A DNA stretch of 64,000 nt from Nocardia sp. NBC_01730 (GCF_035920445.1 NZ_CP109162.1:2542001-2606000); one strand, 5' to 3'; positions 36,668 through 45,539 are shown, counted from the first letter of the stretch. A program made the numbers and translations. The notes: generated by a model not told the origin, from the sequence alone.

Positions 36668-37381
36668 ATGACGGCGCGGCGTACCGAGTATGTGGCCGCC
36701 GATTCGGTGGCCACACGACGGGTAGCACTGCCCGCGCGATCTGACGCACGCTCCTGGACGGACCTGGTCTGGTATGCCGCCTACGGCTCGAACATGAGCC
36801 TGACGCGGTTGCGCACCTATCTGCGCGGCGGCAGGCCCGAAGGCGGAGCGCTGGCCCTGCCCGGCTGCCGACACCGCGCCGATCCGATCCGCTCGGCGCC
36901 CCTACTGCTCCCCGGCCTGATGTACTTCGCCACCGAATCGCTGACCTGGACCGGTGGCCGAGCCTTCTACGACCCGGCCGGCCGGAGCGAGATCGCTGTA
37001 CACGCCCACCTCGTCACCGCCGCCCAGTTCTCCGACATCGTGGCCCAGGAGATGTATCGCGCCCCCGGTGCCGACCTGGACCTGATCAAGGTGATCGAAA
37101 GTGGCACAATGACACTCGGTCCCGGCCGGTACGAAACCTTGGTCCGCGCCGGAACGCACGAAAGCCACCCTGTCCTGACCTTCACCGCCCCTTGGCGCTA
37201 CCGCGACCTGCCCGGCAACCCGCCCGCCCCCGCCTACCTCCGGCACCTCGCCACCGGCCTGTCCGCCGCACATCACTGGAGCACCGCGACCACCGCGGCC
37301 TACCTCGCGACCCGCCCCGGCGCGGACCTCCGATGGACACCAGACTCCGTCGATGCGCTCCTCCGCGCAGGAGATTTGTAG
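36668..37381 (+). CDS. Gamma-glutamylcyclotransferase-fold protein
   Basis: 237-residue protein with the hallmark YAAYGSNM (YGSN) near residue 38, the glutamyl-binding loop of the gamma-glutamylcyclotransferase superfamily. The following RLRTYLRGG..EGGALALPG and the acidic AQFSDIVAQEMYRAPG (a candidate catalytic Glu) fit the fold, but the C-terminal half (PWRYRDLPGNPPAPAYLRHLATGL) is specific to an actinobacterial subgroup of unknown substrate. ATG 36668 has no strong Shine-Dalgarno. It lies 63 bases after ptsH on the same strand but is unlikely to be part of the PTS function. Confidence 0.75.
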   Translation: MTARRTEYVAADSVATRRVALPARSDARSWTDLVWYAAYGSNMSLTRLRTYLRGGRPEGGALALPGCRHRADPIRSAPLLLPGLMYFATESLTWTGGRAFYDPAGRSEIAVHAHLVTAAQFSDIVAQEMYRAPGADLDLIKVIESGTMTLGPGRYETLVRAGTHESHPVLTFTAPWRYRDLPGNPPAPAYLRHLATGLSAAHHWSTATTAAYLATRPGADLRWTPDSVDALLRAGDL

Positions 37382-37478
37382 GCCTGGAGCGCTTACATCG
37401 AGCGCGATCAGCGAATTCCTCGCAGCGCTGACGTCGGTGATGTCGCGCAGCTACGCGAACTGGCCGCGGGACCGCCGT

Positions 37479-38429
37479 TCACAGATCGGCGACGAGAGCG
37501 GCGCTCTCGCGGGCGCAACCGTAGCCGATGGTGATGCCGGAACCGCCGTGGCCGTAATTGTGGATCACGGGGACGCCGGGCAGCGCGGAGGTGTCGAGTT
37601 CGAGCCGGACTTCGCTGCGGCCGGGGCGCAGACCGACGAGGGTTTCCAGAACCTGACTGCCGGCCAGGGCCGGAGCCAGATCGCGGCAGCGCGCCAGAAT
37701 CGATTGAGTCAGTCCGACATTCGGAGTGGTGTCCCACTCTCCGAGGTCGAGCGAGCCGCCGAGAACGCAATCGTTCGCGCGCGGGTGGACGTAGGCGCGA
37801 CCGAGCGGGTGGGCCTCGTCGCGCAGCGACATCGACAGTCCCGGGTTCGCGACGCGCACGATCTGGCCGCGGATCGGATACACCTCGGGGTCGTCGACGA
37901 GTTCGGCGGCGCGCAGTCCCGCGCAGTTGATCACCACGTCCGGGCACAGGTCGTCGAGGTCGTCGAGCCGGTGAATGGAGCGCACCACCCACCGCGCCCC
38001 GGCCTCGTCCACCTGGTCGCACAGATACGGCAGGTAGGTCGGCATCTCCACCAGCGGAACGGCGAACCGGAAGCCGAAGGAGTAGCCCCGCGGCAATTCA
38101 GCCTGGTCGGCGGCACGGAACGAACGGACCGACCGCGACCACGCGGGGATCGCGGGCTCGCCGCGGTAGAGCGCTGTGGACTCGCACATCCGCACGCCTG
38201 GCGTGCCGGTCGCGGCCAAGGCCGCCAAGTGCTCAAATGTCGTTTCGCTCCACGCTCGAACGCGCTCGACCGGGCCCGCTGCGGTCGGAAACCAGACGGC
38301 GGCGGCCAGAAAAGAGGTTGTCGCGGTGATCGGCTCGGCGCTGACAATCGTGACGTCGTGCTTGTCACGCAGCAGTTCCGCCGCGGTGGAAAGACCCGAG
38401 ATGCCCGAACCGAGGATGACGATCCGCAT
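37479..38429 (-). CDS. FAD-dependent D-amino-acid-oxidase-like enzyme
   Basis: 316-residue flavoprotein. The N-terminal dinucleotide-binding motif VILGSGISGLSTAAELL is followed by AAAVWFPTA, then VVINCAGLRAAELVDDPEVYPIRGQIVRV and, near the C-terminus, the substrate-carboxylate Arg region LVGLRPGRSEVRLE and HNYGHGGSGITIGYGCA, all matching the DAAO family. It would oxidatively deaminate D-amino acids, making H2O2. ATG 38429 lies six nt after TAGGTT, so it is probably leaderless. No D-amino-acid transporter is adjacent. Confidence 0.93.
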   Translation of the reverse strand: MRIVILGSGISGLSTAAELLRDKHDVTIVSAEPITATTSFLAAAVWFPTAAGPVERVRAWSETTFEHLAALAATGTPGVRMCESTALYRGEPAIPAWSRSVRSFRAADQAELPRGYSFGFRFAVPLVEMPTYLPYLCDQVDEAGARWVVRSIHRLDDLDDLCPDVVINCAGLRAAELVDDPEVYPIRGQIVRVANPGLSMSLRDEAHPLGRAYVHPRANDCVLGGSLDLGEWDTTPNVGLTQSILARCRDLAPALAGSQVLETLVGLRPGRSEVRLELDTSALPGVPVIHNYGHGGSGITIGYGCARESAALVADL

Positions 38430-38514
38430 GCGACGAACCTATCGTCGGGGTCCGTGCGGCGGCATTTCCCCAGCACCGTCCGTGGGAGGCTGCCGCGACT
38501 CCCGAGCAGCGGCG

Positions 38515-38850
38515 CTAGTCTTCGTCGTCGAGCGACGTGACCCCGCTGGTCACCGCCACAAACGGTGACTGCGGCCCCAGGCAGGCGGCGATGACGGTGC
38601 TCCCCGCCGCGAACCCACCGCGGCTCTCGGTAACCCGGGCGATGTCGACGCGCGGACCCGACGCCGCGGCGGAGCCGACCAGCGCACACATCCAGTTCTC
38701 CCCGTCCGGTTGGCTTCCCACCTCGATGGTCCCCTCTTCTCGGGTGTCCGCCGACAGGGTCGGCGCCGCAGCGGCGAGTCCCGCCCCAGTCGCGGCGAGC
38801 ACCCCTGCCGAGCCCACTGTCGCGGCGATACGGACGGCGATTCGAAACAT
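38515..38850 (-). CDS. Small secreted protein, unknown function
   Basis: 111-residue protein with a Sec signal peptide (MFRIAVRIAATVGSAGVLAATGAGLAAAA, cleavage probably after AAA before PTLS). The mature part has two Cys (WMCALVG and IAACLGP) that could form a disulfide, and an acidic end (SLDDED). ATG 38850 is favoured by GGGAGG at 7 nt; in-frame ATGs at 38865 and 38880 would lengthen the N-terminus beyond a normal signal. It is not recognised as any family. Confidence 0.75.
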   Translation of the reverse strand: MFRIAVRIAATVGSAGVLAATGAGLAAAAPTLSADTREEGTIEVGSQPDGENWMCALVGSAAASGPRVDIARVTESRGGFAAGSTVIAACLGPQSPFVAVTSGVTSLDDED

Positions 38851-39021
38851 GCGATGCCCTCCCATCGGTATGGCCCCCATACGGCCGCAGTTGCCCACAC
38901 GACGCCGTTCAAACCCGACTCAACACGGCGGACCCCGCGGGTGGGTCGGGCAAGCATCCGAGCGGCGATCTCGCGCCGCAACAGCCCGACTAGCGACGGA
39001 AACCTTGGGTATCCCGCGAGC

Positions 39022-40125
39022 ATGGACGCTGGGTGCGCGACCGTCGGTGTGGAAGAGGAGTTCCTGTTGGCGGATCCGGGCACCGGAGCGCCGGTGGCAA
39101 AGAACGTCGAAGTGGCTCGGACGGCCAAGGACATCGGCATCGACCTGCAACTCGAGCTGACCCGCTGCCAACTGGAGGCCAACACCGCGGTACATACCGA
39201 CATCGCCGCGCTCCACCGGGAGCTGCGCGAGCTGCGGCGCAGCATCGCCGCCTGTGCGGAGCAGAACGACGCGCGCCTGCTCGCGGCGGGCATCCCGCCG
39301 ACAGCGCCGAACGAGGTCCCGGTCACCGACACGCCACGCTATCAGCGCATCGCCGACAACTTCGGCATGCTCGCACACGAGCAGGGGTTGTCGGGGTGCC
39401 ACATCCACGTCGGTATCCCGGATCGTGAGACGGCGGTGCAGGTCGGCAACTATCTGCGGCCGTGGCTGCCGCTGCTGCTGGCGCTCACGGCCAACTCGGC
39501 GATCTACCGCGGCGTCGATACCGGCTACGCCAGTTGGCGCAGCATCCTGTGGCGACGATGGCCGAGCGCGGGACCACCGCCGTACTTCACGTCCGCGCGC
39601 GACTACGACACCATGGTCCAGATGATGCTCAGCAGCGGAAGCATCCTGGACCGAAAGATGGTCTACTGGGACGTCCGCCCGTCGATCTCGTTCCCGACCG
39701 TCGAAGTGCGGGTGAGCGATATCCCCGCCACCGTCGAGGAGACCGCTCTGCTGGCCGCGCTGGTGCGCGCGATAGTGGTGATGGCGCGGAAGTCCTTGGC
39801 AGCCGGTCGGATCGCGCCCGCGGTCTCGGCCGAGGTACTGCGGGCGGCGTACTGGAAAGCCGCGCGCTCAGGACTCGCCGGGGACGGGGTCGACCCGCAC
39901 GACGGCCACGTGGAGCCCATCCGCGCCCTGCTCGGCAGGCTGATCGACCACGCCGCTCCCGCCCTGGAGGAAGCGGGCGACCGCCCGTTCGTGGACGAGG
40001 CGCTCGCCGCCGTCCTGGCCCGCGGCAACGGTGCGCACCGTCAGCTCGCGGCGTTCCGCGCCCGCCACGACGTGGGTGACGTCGTCCGTGCGGTGGCGGG
40101 CGCGACCCTCGAGGGGTGCCGGTAG
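39022..40125 (+). CDS. Carboxylate-amine ligase, YbdK/GCS2 family
   Basis: 367-residue member of the glutamate-cysteine ligase type 2 family (YbdK). Motifs: TVGVEEEFLLADP with the metal-binding Glu residues, ELTRCQLEANT, SGCHIHVGIPDRE, the long helix LRPWLPLLLALTANSAIYRG.DTGYASWRS and the VYWDVRPSISFPTVEVRVSD core. It would form a gamma-glutamyl or similar amide bond using ATP. ATG 39022 begins exactly at the conserved N-terminus; the frame is open upstream to 38710, but that part overlaps the divergent secreted-protein gene. The substrate is unknown and there is no clear operon. Confidence 0.92.
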   Translation: MDAGCATVGVEEEFLLADPGTGAPVAKNVEVARTAKDIGIDLQLELTRCQLEANTAVHTDIAALHRELRELRRSIAACAEQNDARLLAAGIPPTAPNEVPVTDTPRYQRIADNFGMLAHEQGLSGCHIHVGIPDRETAVQVGNYLRPWLPLLLALTANSAIYRGVDTGYASWRSILWRRWPSAGPPPYFTSARDYDTMVQMMLSSGSILDRKMVYWDVRPSISFPTVEVRVSDIPATVEETALLAALVRAIVVMARKSLAAGRIAPAVSAEVLRAAYWKAARSGLAGDGVDPHDGHVEPIRALLGRLIDHAAPALEEAGDRPFVDEALAAVLARGNGAHRQLAAFRARHDVGDVVRAVAGATLEGCR

Positions 40126-40158
40126 CCGCCGCCCGGCGCACTGGTGGCGCTGGTCCCG

Positions 40159-40893
40159 TCAGCCGAGAGCGACCGCAGCGAGCGGCGGAGATGTCGGGTG
40201 CGCGGAACCACTCGCGGGCTCGATCGTGAGGGCGAGGATGTCCGCCGGATCGAATCGGGTGAGCACCCCCGCCTGCGGCACGGTGGTCAGCACTGCTGCC
40301 GAGCGCGGAACGCCGGAGGTGACCAGCCAGAGCTGGTAGGCCTGCCCCGACGGGGGTGCGGGTACCGCCTCGAACCTCACCGCGACAGCCCCGAGCCGCG
40401 CCGAGGTGCTCACCGTGAGCGTCCCGCCGCCGGGCAGCTGCGCGACATGGGATCTCGAATCCGGTTGCACCAGTATTTGTTCGGCGGTAAACCGCACGGC
40501 ATGGTCGCCGATGGTCCGCTCGGCGATCACGACGGCACCCGCCCCGACCACGGCAACCACGGCGGCGGCGACAGCGAGCCGGGCCAGCCGGGGCACTCGG
40601 CCGACCACCGCCTTGCCGCGCTGTTCGGGTCGTGCGCGGCCGGTCGATTGGTCGAGCGCCTGCAGGACCTTCGACTCCAGCGTCGGCGGCGGATTCACCG
40701 CCGCGGGCACGCTCAGCGCCGTCAGTGTCTCCCTGACCCGGTGCACGGTGGCGGCGAACGCTATTGCGGTGACGGAATCGGCCGTCGCCACACGGTTTTC
40801 GATGCTGCGGCGTTCGATCTCGGCCACCGCGTCCAGCGCGTAGGGGTAGGCCAGGTCGAGCAGGTCCGCTTGGGGCTGCCCGGTTTCGGTCAT
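40159..40893 (-). CDS. RskA-type anti-sigma factor
   Basis: 244-residue membrane anti-sigma factor. The N-terminal cytoplasmic sigma-binding domain (DLLDLAYPYALDAVAEIERRSIENRV, RETLTALSVPAAVNPPPTLESKVLQAL) precedes one transmembrane helix (LARLAVAAAVVAVVGAGAVVIAERT), then an RskA C-terminal extracytoplasmic domain (GQAYQLWLVTSGVPRSAAVLTT). It normally represses SigK. The start ATG 40893 overlaps, as ATGA, the stop of what looks like a collapsed sigK gene, so its cognate sigma factor appears lost here. GGAAG lies upstream. Confidence 0.92.
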   Translation of the reverse strand: MTETGQPQADLLDLAYPYALDAVAEIERRSIENRVATADSVTAIAFAATVHRVRETLTALSVPAAVNPPPTLESKVLQALDQSTGRARPEQRGKAVVGRVPRLARLAVAAAVVAVVGAGAVVIAERTIGDHAVRFTAEQILVQPDSRSHVAQLPGGGTLTVSTSARLGAVAVRFEAVPAPPSGQAYQLWLVTSGVPRSAAVLTTVPQAGVLTRFDPADILALTIEPASGSAHPTSPPLAAVALG

Positions 40894-41101
40894 TGCTGAT
40901 CACTTCCAGTGCAAGGGATCGGGAGCCGTGCCAGCCGGTCCCGGACACGGCTTTCGACAGTAGGTGGAGGGATGGTCGGCGACCTCGCCGCAGGTTCGGT
41001 CGTTCGTATGGCCGCCGGAAAATCCGGTGGGCGACCGCACGACAGAAGTCGTCCGACGCGTTCTCGTCCCCCGCTCCGAACGCGCCCACCAGGTCGATCA
41101 C
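40890..41101 (-). pseudogene. Collapsed ECF sigma factor (sigK-like) relic
   Basis: Two fragments of an ECF sigma factor lie in different frames. From GTG 41101 the frame gives IDLVGAFGAGDENASDDFCRA continuing with AHRIFRR, matching the region-2 start of SigK (pattern L..R..GHDQAAFAEFY....SRVY). A frame shifted by one gives TVESRVRDRLARLPIPC ending in a TGA that overlaps the rskA ATG; this resembles the region-4 end of SigK (T[IV]KSRMRDALRSLRNC). Only about 210 bases remain of an expected 550-600, so regions 2 to 4 have been deleted and frame-shifted. The alignment was made by eye from memory of SigK. Confidence 0.5.
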
Positions 41102-42041
41102 TCGACGGGCCGCGACCACATCGGCCCTCCGAACGGACCGGGCGCACCCCCCGCGCCGACTCGCCCGCACCTGCGCACAGACGGATCGGCGAGAACTCCG
41201 GATCAACCTGCATGATTGGATTTCGCAACGGGCCACCCGGCGGATTGGCTTATCGCCACATTCCACACATCAACGTTCGGTCGATGCCGCCTGCGGCGCG
41301 AGCAACGACCGATCAGGCAGATCGTCTCGGTTCGCGGACCGCACGCCACCGAAGATCGCCGGGGCACGTCCGACCGGAAGAAGGGCCACTCGACGCTCTT
41401 GTGCGCATTCGCGATCGCGTTGGCGCGACAGACGGAACTACTTGGTAGGCAAGGGTTTCATCCGCATCGCGGCGTCGGCCCGATGCGATTCGACCACTGC
41501 AGGACTCCAGGCGTCGAGGTACCGGAACAGTTCGACGAAGCGCTGATCCGCCCGACAACGTCACCATGCCCCGGCCGGGGCCGGGCCGATCCGTTCGGCG
41601 GATGGACCGACGTCTATCCCGATCCCGAGGCGCTGTTGCTCGGCATGGATGTCCTCCATCACAGGCGGCTCGTCTCGACGACGACTCGGTCCGCCTCCGG
41701 CTCGGCGCCTCGGAATGCGGTGCCTGTGCTCGCAGCACGAATCGAGGGCGCGAGCGACCGATTTCGCTACCCTGACGGCGCTTTCGCCGCGAGCGATCAC
41801 CCGGGCTGTTCGGCGAGTGTGACATCGCGGTGTGTGCTTGCCCCGGACACGATGGGGTAAGTTGACCGCAGAACACCTACTCTCTGCGCCGTGCACAGTG
41901 CGCCAGAGTTTCGAAACGCAGCGGAGGCAGAAGTGGCGCATTGCGGCGTGACAGGCGGCAGCAAAACCGACCATCCCGCCCGCGTGTCGTCGGTTTCCGG
42001 TCAGGTGGCCGGAAAGCGCGCCACGTGTACGGGGGTGGACT
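41102..42041. other. 940-base stretch without a gene
   Basis: No ORF in any frame shows the strong third-position GC bias and protein-like composition of the neighbours; the longer open frames (for example 41216-41860 plus) encode Arg/Pro/Ser-rich sequence with no recognisable motif. The stretch lies directly upstream of the sigK relic and is probably decayed coding DNA plus the promoter of the STAS gene. No RNA gene or repeat was recognised. Confidence 0.55.
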
Positions 42042-42410
42042 GTGAGCGCTGAGGGAACGCCCCGGGCGCTGGAGGTCCAGGTGCAATCGGTGGACGACAT
42101 CGTGATCGTCACCGTGCACGGCGAGATCGATATGGCATCCGCCCCGCACCTGCAGTCGGCGCTCGAGAAAGTCCTGCGCGACGCGCCACCCACCGTCGTC
42201 GTGGATATGTCGAACGTCGGATTCCTCGGCTCGGCCGGTCTGAGCGTCCTGCTCGCCGCGTCGGAGGCGACCGGTTCCGGTGGGCTGCGGGTGGTGCCCA
42301 GCGTCGCGGCGCGACGGCCGATCGAGGTGACCGCGCTGGATCGGCTGCTCACCATGTTCGACACGGTGGACGCGGCACTGGCGGCCGACGAGCCACAGTC
42401 GCGAAACTGA
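42042..42410 (+). CDS. STAS-domain anti-anti-sigma factor
   Basis: 122-residue single STAS domain. The core VVVDMSNVGFLGSAGLSVLLAA contains the phosphorylatable Ser of anti-sigma-factor antagonists (SpoIIAA/RsbV type), preceded by VTVHGEIDMASAPHLQSAL. In partner switching the unphosphorylated form sequesters an anti-sigma kinase and frees a stress sigma factor. The start is GTG 42042 with GGGGGTGG just upstream. It is convergent with the histidine kinase and PP2C-phosphatase genes, which suggests one module. No RsbW-type kinase gene was seen in the window. Confidence 0.92.
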   Translation: MSAEGTPRALEVQVQSVDDIVIVTVHGEIDMASAPHLQSALEKVLRDAPPTVVVDMSNVGFLGSAGLSVLLAASEATGSGGLRVVPSVAARRPIEVTALDRLLTMFDTVDAALAADEPQSRN

Positions 42411-42437
42411 GCGAAGACTCCTCGATCGGTTCCCGCA

Positions 42438-44045
42438 TCACGCCGACGTGGTCGACGAAGCTCCTTCGTCCGCGCGGATATCGTCGTCGGCCGGTGTGTT
42501 CAGCGTGAACCAGAATCGCGTGCCTTCGGTGTAGCCGGGATCGATCCAGATCCGCCCACCGTGATATTCGACGATCTTCTTGCACAGCGCCAATCCGATT
42601 CCGGTACCGCTGTATTCGTCACGATTGTGCAGTCGCTGGAAGATCACGAACACCTTCTCCGCGAACTCGGGGGCGATCCCGATCCCGTTGTCCGATACCG
42701 ACAGCAGCCAGCCCGCGGGGTCCTGTGGTTCGCACGTAATGCACAGCACCGGAGGCTCATCGGGGCTGCGGAACTTGATCGCGTTGCCGATCAAGTTCTG
42801 CCACAGCATCGTCAGCAGTGTCGGGTCGCCGGTGATCTCGGGTAGTTCGTCGGGGCGCTCGATGCGGGCCCCGGTGTCCTCGGCGGTCGAGGCGAGGTTG
42901 ATCAGGGCCTTGTCCAGGGTCTGGTCGAGGCGGGTTGGCTCGTCATGGTCGGTGACCCGTCCGACGCGGGAGAAGGTGAGCAGGTCGTTGATCAGCACCT
43001 GCATCCGCTTCGCGCCGTCTACGGCGAAGTCGATGTACTGCTTGCCGCGCTCGTCGAGCCGATCGCCGTACCGCTTCTCCAGCAGCTGACAGAACGAGGC
43101 CACCTTGCGCAACGGCTCCTGCAGGTCGTGGGAGGCGACGTAGGCAAACTGCTCCAGCTCGGCATTGGAACGCCGCAGTTCGGTCGTCTGCGCGTCCAGG
43201 TCCGCGGCCTGCTCGGCGAGCATCGCCTCCTGTGCGCGGGCAGACGCCAGTTCGTCCACGATCCGGCGGCGCATGCTCTCGACCGCTGCCGCGACGGTGG
43301 CGAGGTCGGCGGGCCCGCGCACGCTGATGCGATGGTCGAAGTCGCCCTGTCCGACGCGCAGCGACGCGGACTGCAGATAGGCGAGTGGCCTGACGACGAG
43401 GCGACGCAACAGGATCGTCAACGCGACGCCCGCCAGCAGGAAGACCACCACCATGCCGGTGAGCACGACATTGCGCGTGGTGCGCATCCGGTCGAGCTCG
43501 CGGCGATCCCCGTCGATGGCCGCGGCGAGATCGCGGTTCTGGCTGTCCGATCGGCTGCGCAGCTCGTCGAAGACTTCCTTGCCGCGCACCGCGTCGATCG
43601 CGCGGGAACCGGCCGGCGTCGCCGCGGCCACCAGCGGTTCGGCGTAGCCGTCGCGCCACTGCTGTGCGGAGCGTTCCACGCCGTCCAGGTCGGCGAGCAG
43701 ACCGGGACGGTCCGCCAGCAGCTCACGAATACGCGCGGCCGACCTGGCTTCCTCCTGCTTGCCCTCGGTGTAGGGCGCGAGAAACCGCGGATCGCCCGCG
43801 ATGGCGTACCCGCGCAGCCCGGTCTCCTGGTTGACTAGCGCGCTCTCCAGCCGGTAAGCCTCGGCGGCAGCGGGCTGTGTCTCGTTCACCAGCCGGTCGG
43901 TGACCCGGTTGGTCGCGGCGATCACGCGCGCACCAGCGAGCGCGCCGACGATCACCACGAGGATCATCAGCGCCAGCACCACCTGCAACCAGGCGCGCGC
44001 GGTCAGACGTCCGGCCGGACCGGTGTTCGGTGTTGCTGTCGTCAT
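42438..44045 (-). CDS. CHASE3-HAMP sensor histidine kinase
   Basis: 535-residue membrane kinase. Order: TM1 (WLQVVLALMILVVIVGALAGARVI), a CHASE3-type extracytoplasmic domain (TDRLVNETQPAAAEAYRLESALVNQETGLRGYAIAGD), TM2 (VVLTGMVVVFLLAGVALTILL), HAMP, a coiled-coil, HisKA with phospho-His (FAYVASHDLQEPLRKVASFCQLLEKRYG) and HATPase_c (NLIGNAIKF, VSDNGIGIAPEFAEKVFVIF, GTGIGLALCKKIVEYHGG). ATG 44045 overlaps the preceding response-regulator stop (ATGA). Phytochrome-like kinases of this class often pair with stand-alone receivers; the RR-PP2C upstream is the likely partner. Confidence 0.95.
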   Translation of the reverse strand: MTTATPNTGPAGRLTARAWLQVVLALMILVVIVGALAGARVIAATNRVTDRLVNETQPAAAEAYRLESALVNQETGLRGYAIAGDPRFLAPYTEGKQEEARSAARIRELLADRPGLLADLDGVERSAQQWRDGYAEPLVAAATPAGSRAIDAVRGKEVFDELRSRSDSQNRDLAAAIDGDRRELDRMRTTRNVVLTGMVVVFLLAGVALTILLRRLVVRPLAYLQSASLRVGQGDFDHRISVRGPADLATVAAAVESMRRRIVDELASARAQEAMLAEQAADLDAQTTELRRSNAELEQFAYVASHDLQEPLRKVASFCQLLEKRYGDRLDERGKQYIDFAVDGAKRMQVLINDLLTFSRVGRVTDHDEPTRLDQTLDKALINLASTAEDTGARIERPDELPEITGDPTLLTMLWQNLIGNAIKFRSPDEPPVLCITCEPQDPAGWLLSVSDNGIGIAPEFAEKVFVIFQRLHNRDEYSGTGIGLALCKKIVEYHGGRIWIDPGYTEGTRFWFTLNTPADDDIRADEGASSTTSA

Positions 44046-45259
44046 CGCTCTTCCTGATCTCGGCTCCACCGCAGGTACATGACAGCCACATCATCGTCCA
44101 GTCCGCCCGCCTCCTTGGCCGACGCTTCGACGCCGCCGATGAGCTGGTCGACGAAGTCTTCCGGCTCCCGGGTGGTCAGCGTGCGGGCCAGCCGTAGAAG
44201 GCCGTCCTCGCCGAGCCGCTCCCCTTCGTGGCCGGTGCGTCCTTCGAACAGGCCGTCGGTGAACAACACCAGTCCGGCCCCGGTCGGCAACGACAGGTCC
44301 TGGACCGGCCAATCCGCCTGTTCCGGTAGGAATCCCAGGGCGGGGCCGCCTGGCACCTCCACCCACCGCACGTCGGCTTCGGTGCACAGCAGCATGCCCG
44401 GATGGCCGGCCCGGATCACCCGGACGCTTCGCTGCCGTGGCAGTAGCACCAGACTGGTGACCGTCGCGAAAGTCTGGCCGCCGGTGCGTTCGGCGAGCAA
44501 AAGCTGCTCCAGCAGCCGAAGCTGCCGTGGCCCGGTGATCCCGCTGAGAACCAGCGTGCGCCAAGCCAATCGCAAAGCCACACCGGTGGCCGCCTCGTCA
44601 GGGCCGTGCCCGGACACATCACCGATCACAGCGTGCACGGTGCCGTCGGCCTGCTGCACCACGTCGTGGAAATCACCGCCGAGCAACGCCTGTGCCCGGC
44701 GTGGCCGATACCGCGTGACGACGTCGGCGTGGCGTTCCCCACGCAGCAGCGGCGTCGGCAGCAGGCCGCGCTCCAGGCGGGCGTTCTCCCGCGCCCGCAT
44801 CTGCCCCGCCCGCAGTGCCGCGGTCGCGCGCTCGGCTTGTTTGCGCTGGATGGCATACCGCACCGCGCGCGCGAACAGTTCCGGCTCGACTCGACCTTTG
44901 ACCAGGTAGTCCTGCGCGCCCGCGGCGACTGCCGCGAGCCCGGTGCTCTCCTCGGCAAGTCCCGTGAGGACGACGACGGCGACCTCGTCGGTGTACTCGC
45001 GCACCCGCGCCAGCGCTTCCAGTCCCTGGGCATCGGGGAGACGCAGGTCCAGCAGTACGCAGTCGGGCAACTGTTCAGCGAGATACTCCCCCGCCTCGCG
45101 CAGCGAACGGACCCACTCCAGCCGCAGGCCTGGCGTCGCGTCCGCGACCAGTTCCTCGACGATCAGGGCGTCCCCCGCGTCGTCCTCGACGAGCAACAGC
45201 GAAGGTTCTCGGTGGAACCAGGCTGCCGTGGTGTCCAGCTCGCTCTGCTCGTCGGCCAT
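44042..45259 (-). CDS. Response regulator with PP2C (SpoIIE) phosphatase domain
   Basis: 405-residue RsbU-like regulator. The N-terminal receiver (LLLVEDDAGDALIVEEL, phospho-Asp in DCVLLDLRLPDAQG, VVLTGLAEESTG, YLVKG) is joined by a coiled-coil linker to a SpoIIE-type PP2C domain (LLGGDFHDVVQQADGTVHAVIGDVSGHGPDEA, TVTSLVLL, LVLFTDGLFEGR, LDDDVAVMYLRW) carrying the metal-binding Asp residues. It probably dephosphorylates the neighbouring STAS protein. ATG 45259 follows AAGGAG. It is coupled (ATGA) to the histidine kinase downstream. Confidence 0.95.
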   Translation of the reverse strand: MADEQSELDTTAAWFHREPSLLLVEDDAGDALIVEELVADATPGLRLEWVRSLREAGEYLAEQLPDCVLLDLRLPDAQGLEALARVREYTDEVAVVVLTGLAEESTGLAAVAAGAQDYLVKGRVEPELFARAVRYAIQRKQAERATAALRAGQMRARENARLERGLLPTPLLRGERHADVVTRYRPRRAQALLGGDFHDVVQQADGTVHAVIGDVSGHGPDEAATGVALRLAWRTLVLSGITGPRQLRLLEQLLLAERTGGQTFATVTSLVLLPRQRSVRVIRAGHPGMLLCTEADVRWVEVPGGPALGFLPEQADWPVQDLSLPTGAGLVLFTDGLFEGRTGHEGERLGEDGLLRLARTLTTREPEDFVDQLIGGVEASAKEAGGLDDDVAVMYLRWSRDQEER

Positions 45260-45513
45260 CGAATACCGTCTCCTTCCCCTCCTTCGAATGCTCTCGGCCG
45301 TAGTACGGCAGAACTGCAGAACACTGATCGAGGCGGTCGGGCCAGCATACGCAACTCGTCCTTGCCGGTGGCCCGGGCACGGTCCCGCCGGGGATGGTCG
45401 ACCGACGGAGCGCGTGCCCGATCTACGGACACCGTCCACCTCACATTTTCTGCGGCATTCCGGACTCCGACCTGCGGAGATACGGAAGACAGCCGGTGTG
45501 TACGCACCCTGGC

Positions 45514-45539
45514 GGTTTCAGGCGCACATTGCCGGGTAT
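45514..45539 (+). promoter_or_regulatory. SigF/SigB-like promoter before the P450 gene
   Basis: GGTTT at 45514-45518, a 15-bp spacer and GGGTAT at 45534-45539 match the mycobacterial SigF (general-stress, SigB-family) promoter form GGTTT-N15-17-GGGTA(T/C). It stands 51 bases before the P450 start in the 331-base gap 45260-45590, which otherwise contains no gene. The same gap must hold the promoter of the divergent RR-PP2C gene; none could be assigned. Confidence 0.6.

Noticed and set aside
39629..41266. 545-codon minus-strand ORF
   Set aside because: Shadow of the carboxylate-amine ligase and rskA in another frame; only its first part overlaps the sigK relic, which is reported separately.
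41820..41870. Possible SigF promoter before the STAS gene
   Set aside because: GGGTAA is present near 41855, but no GTTT-like -35 lies at 15-17 bp.
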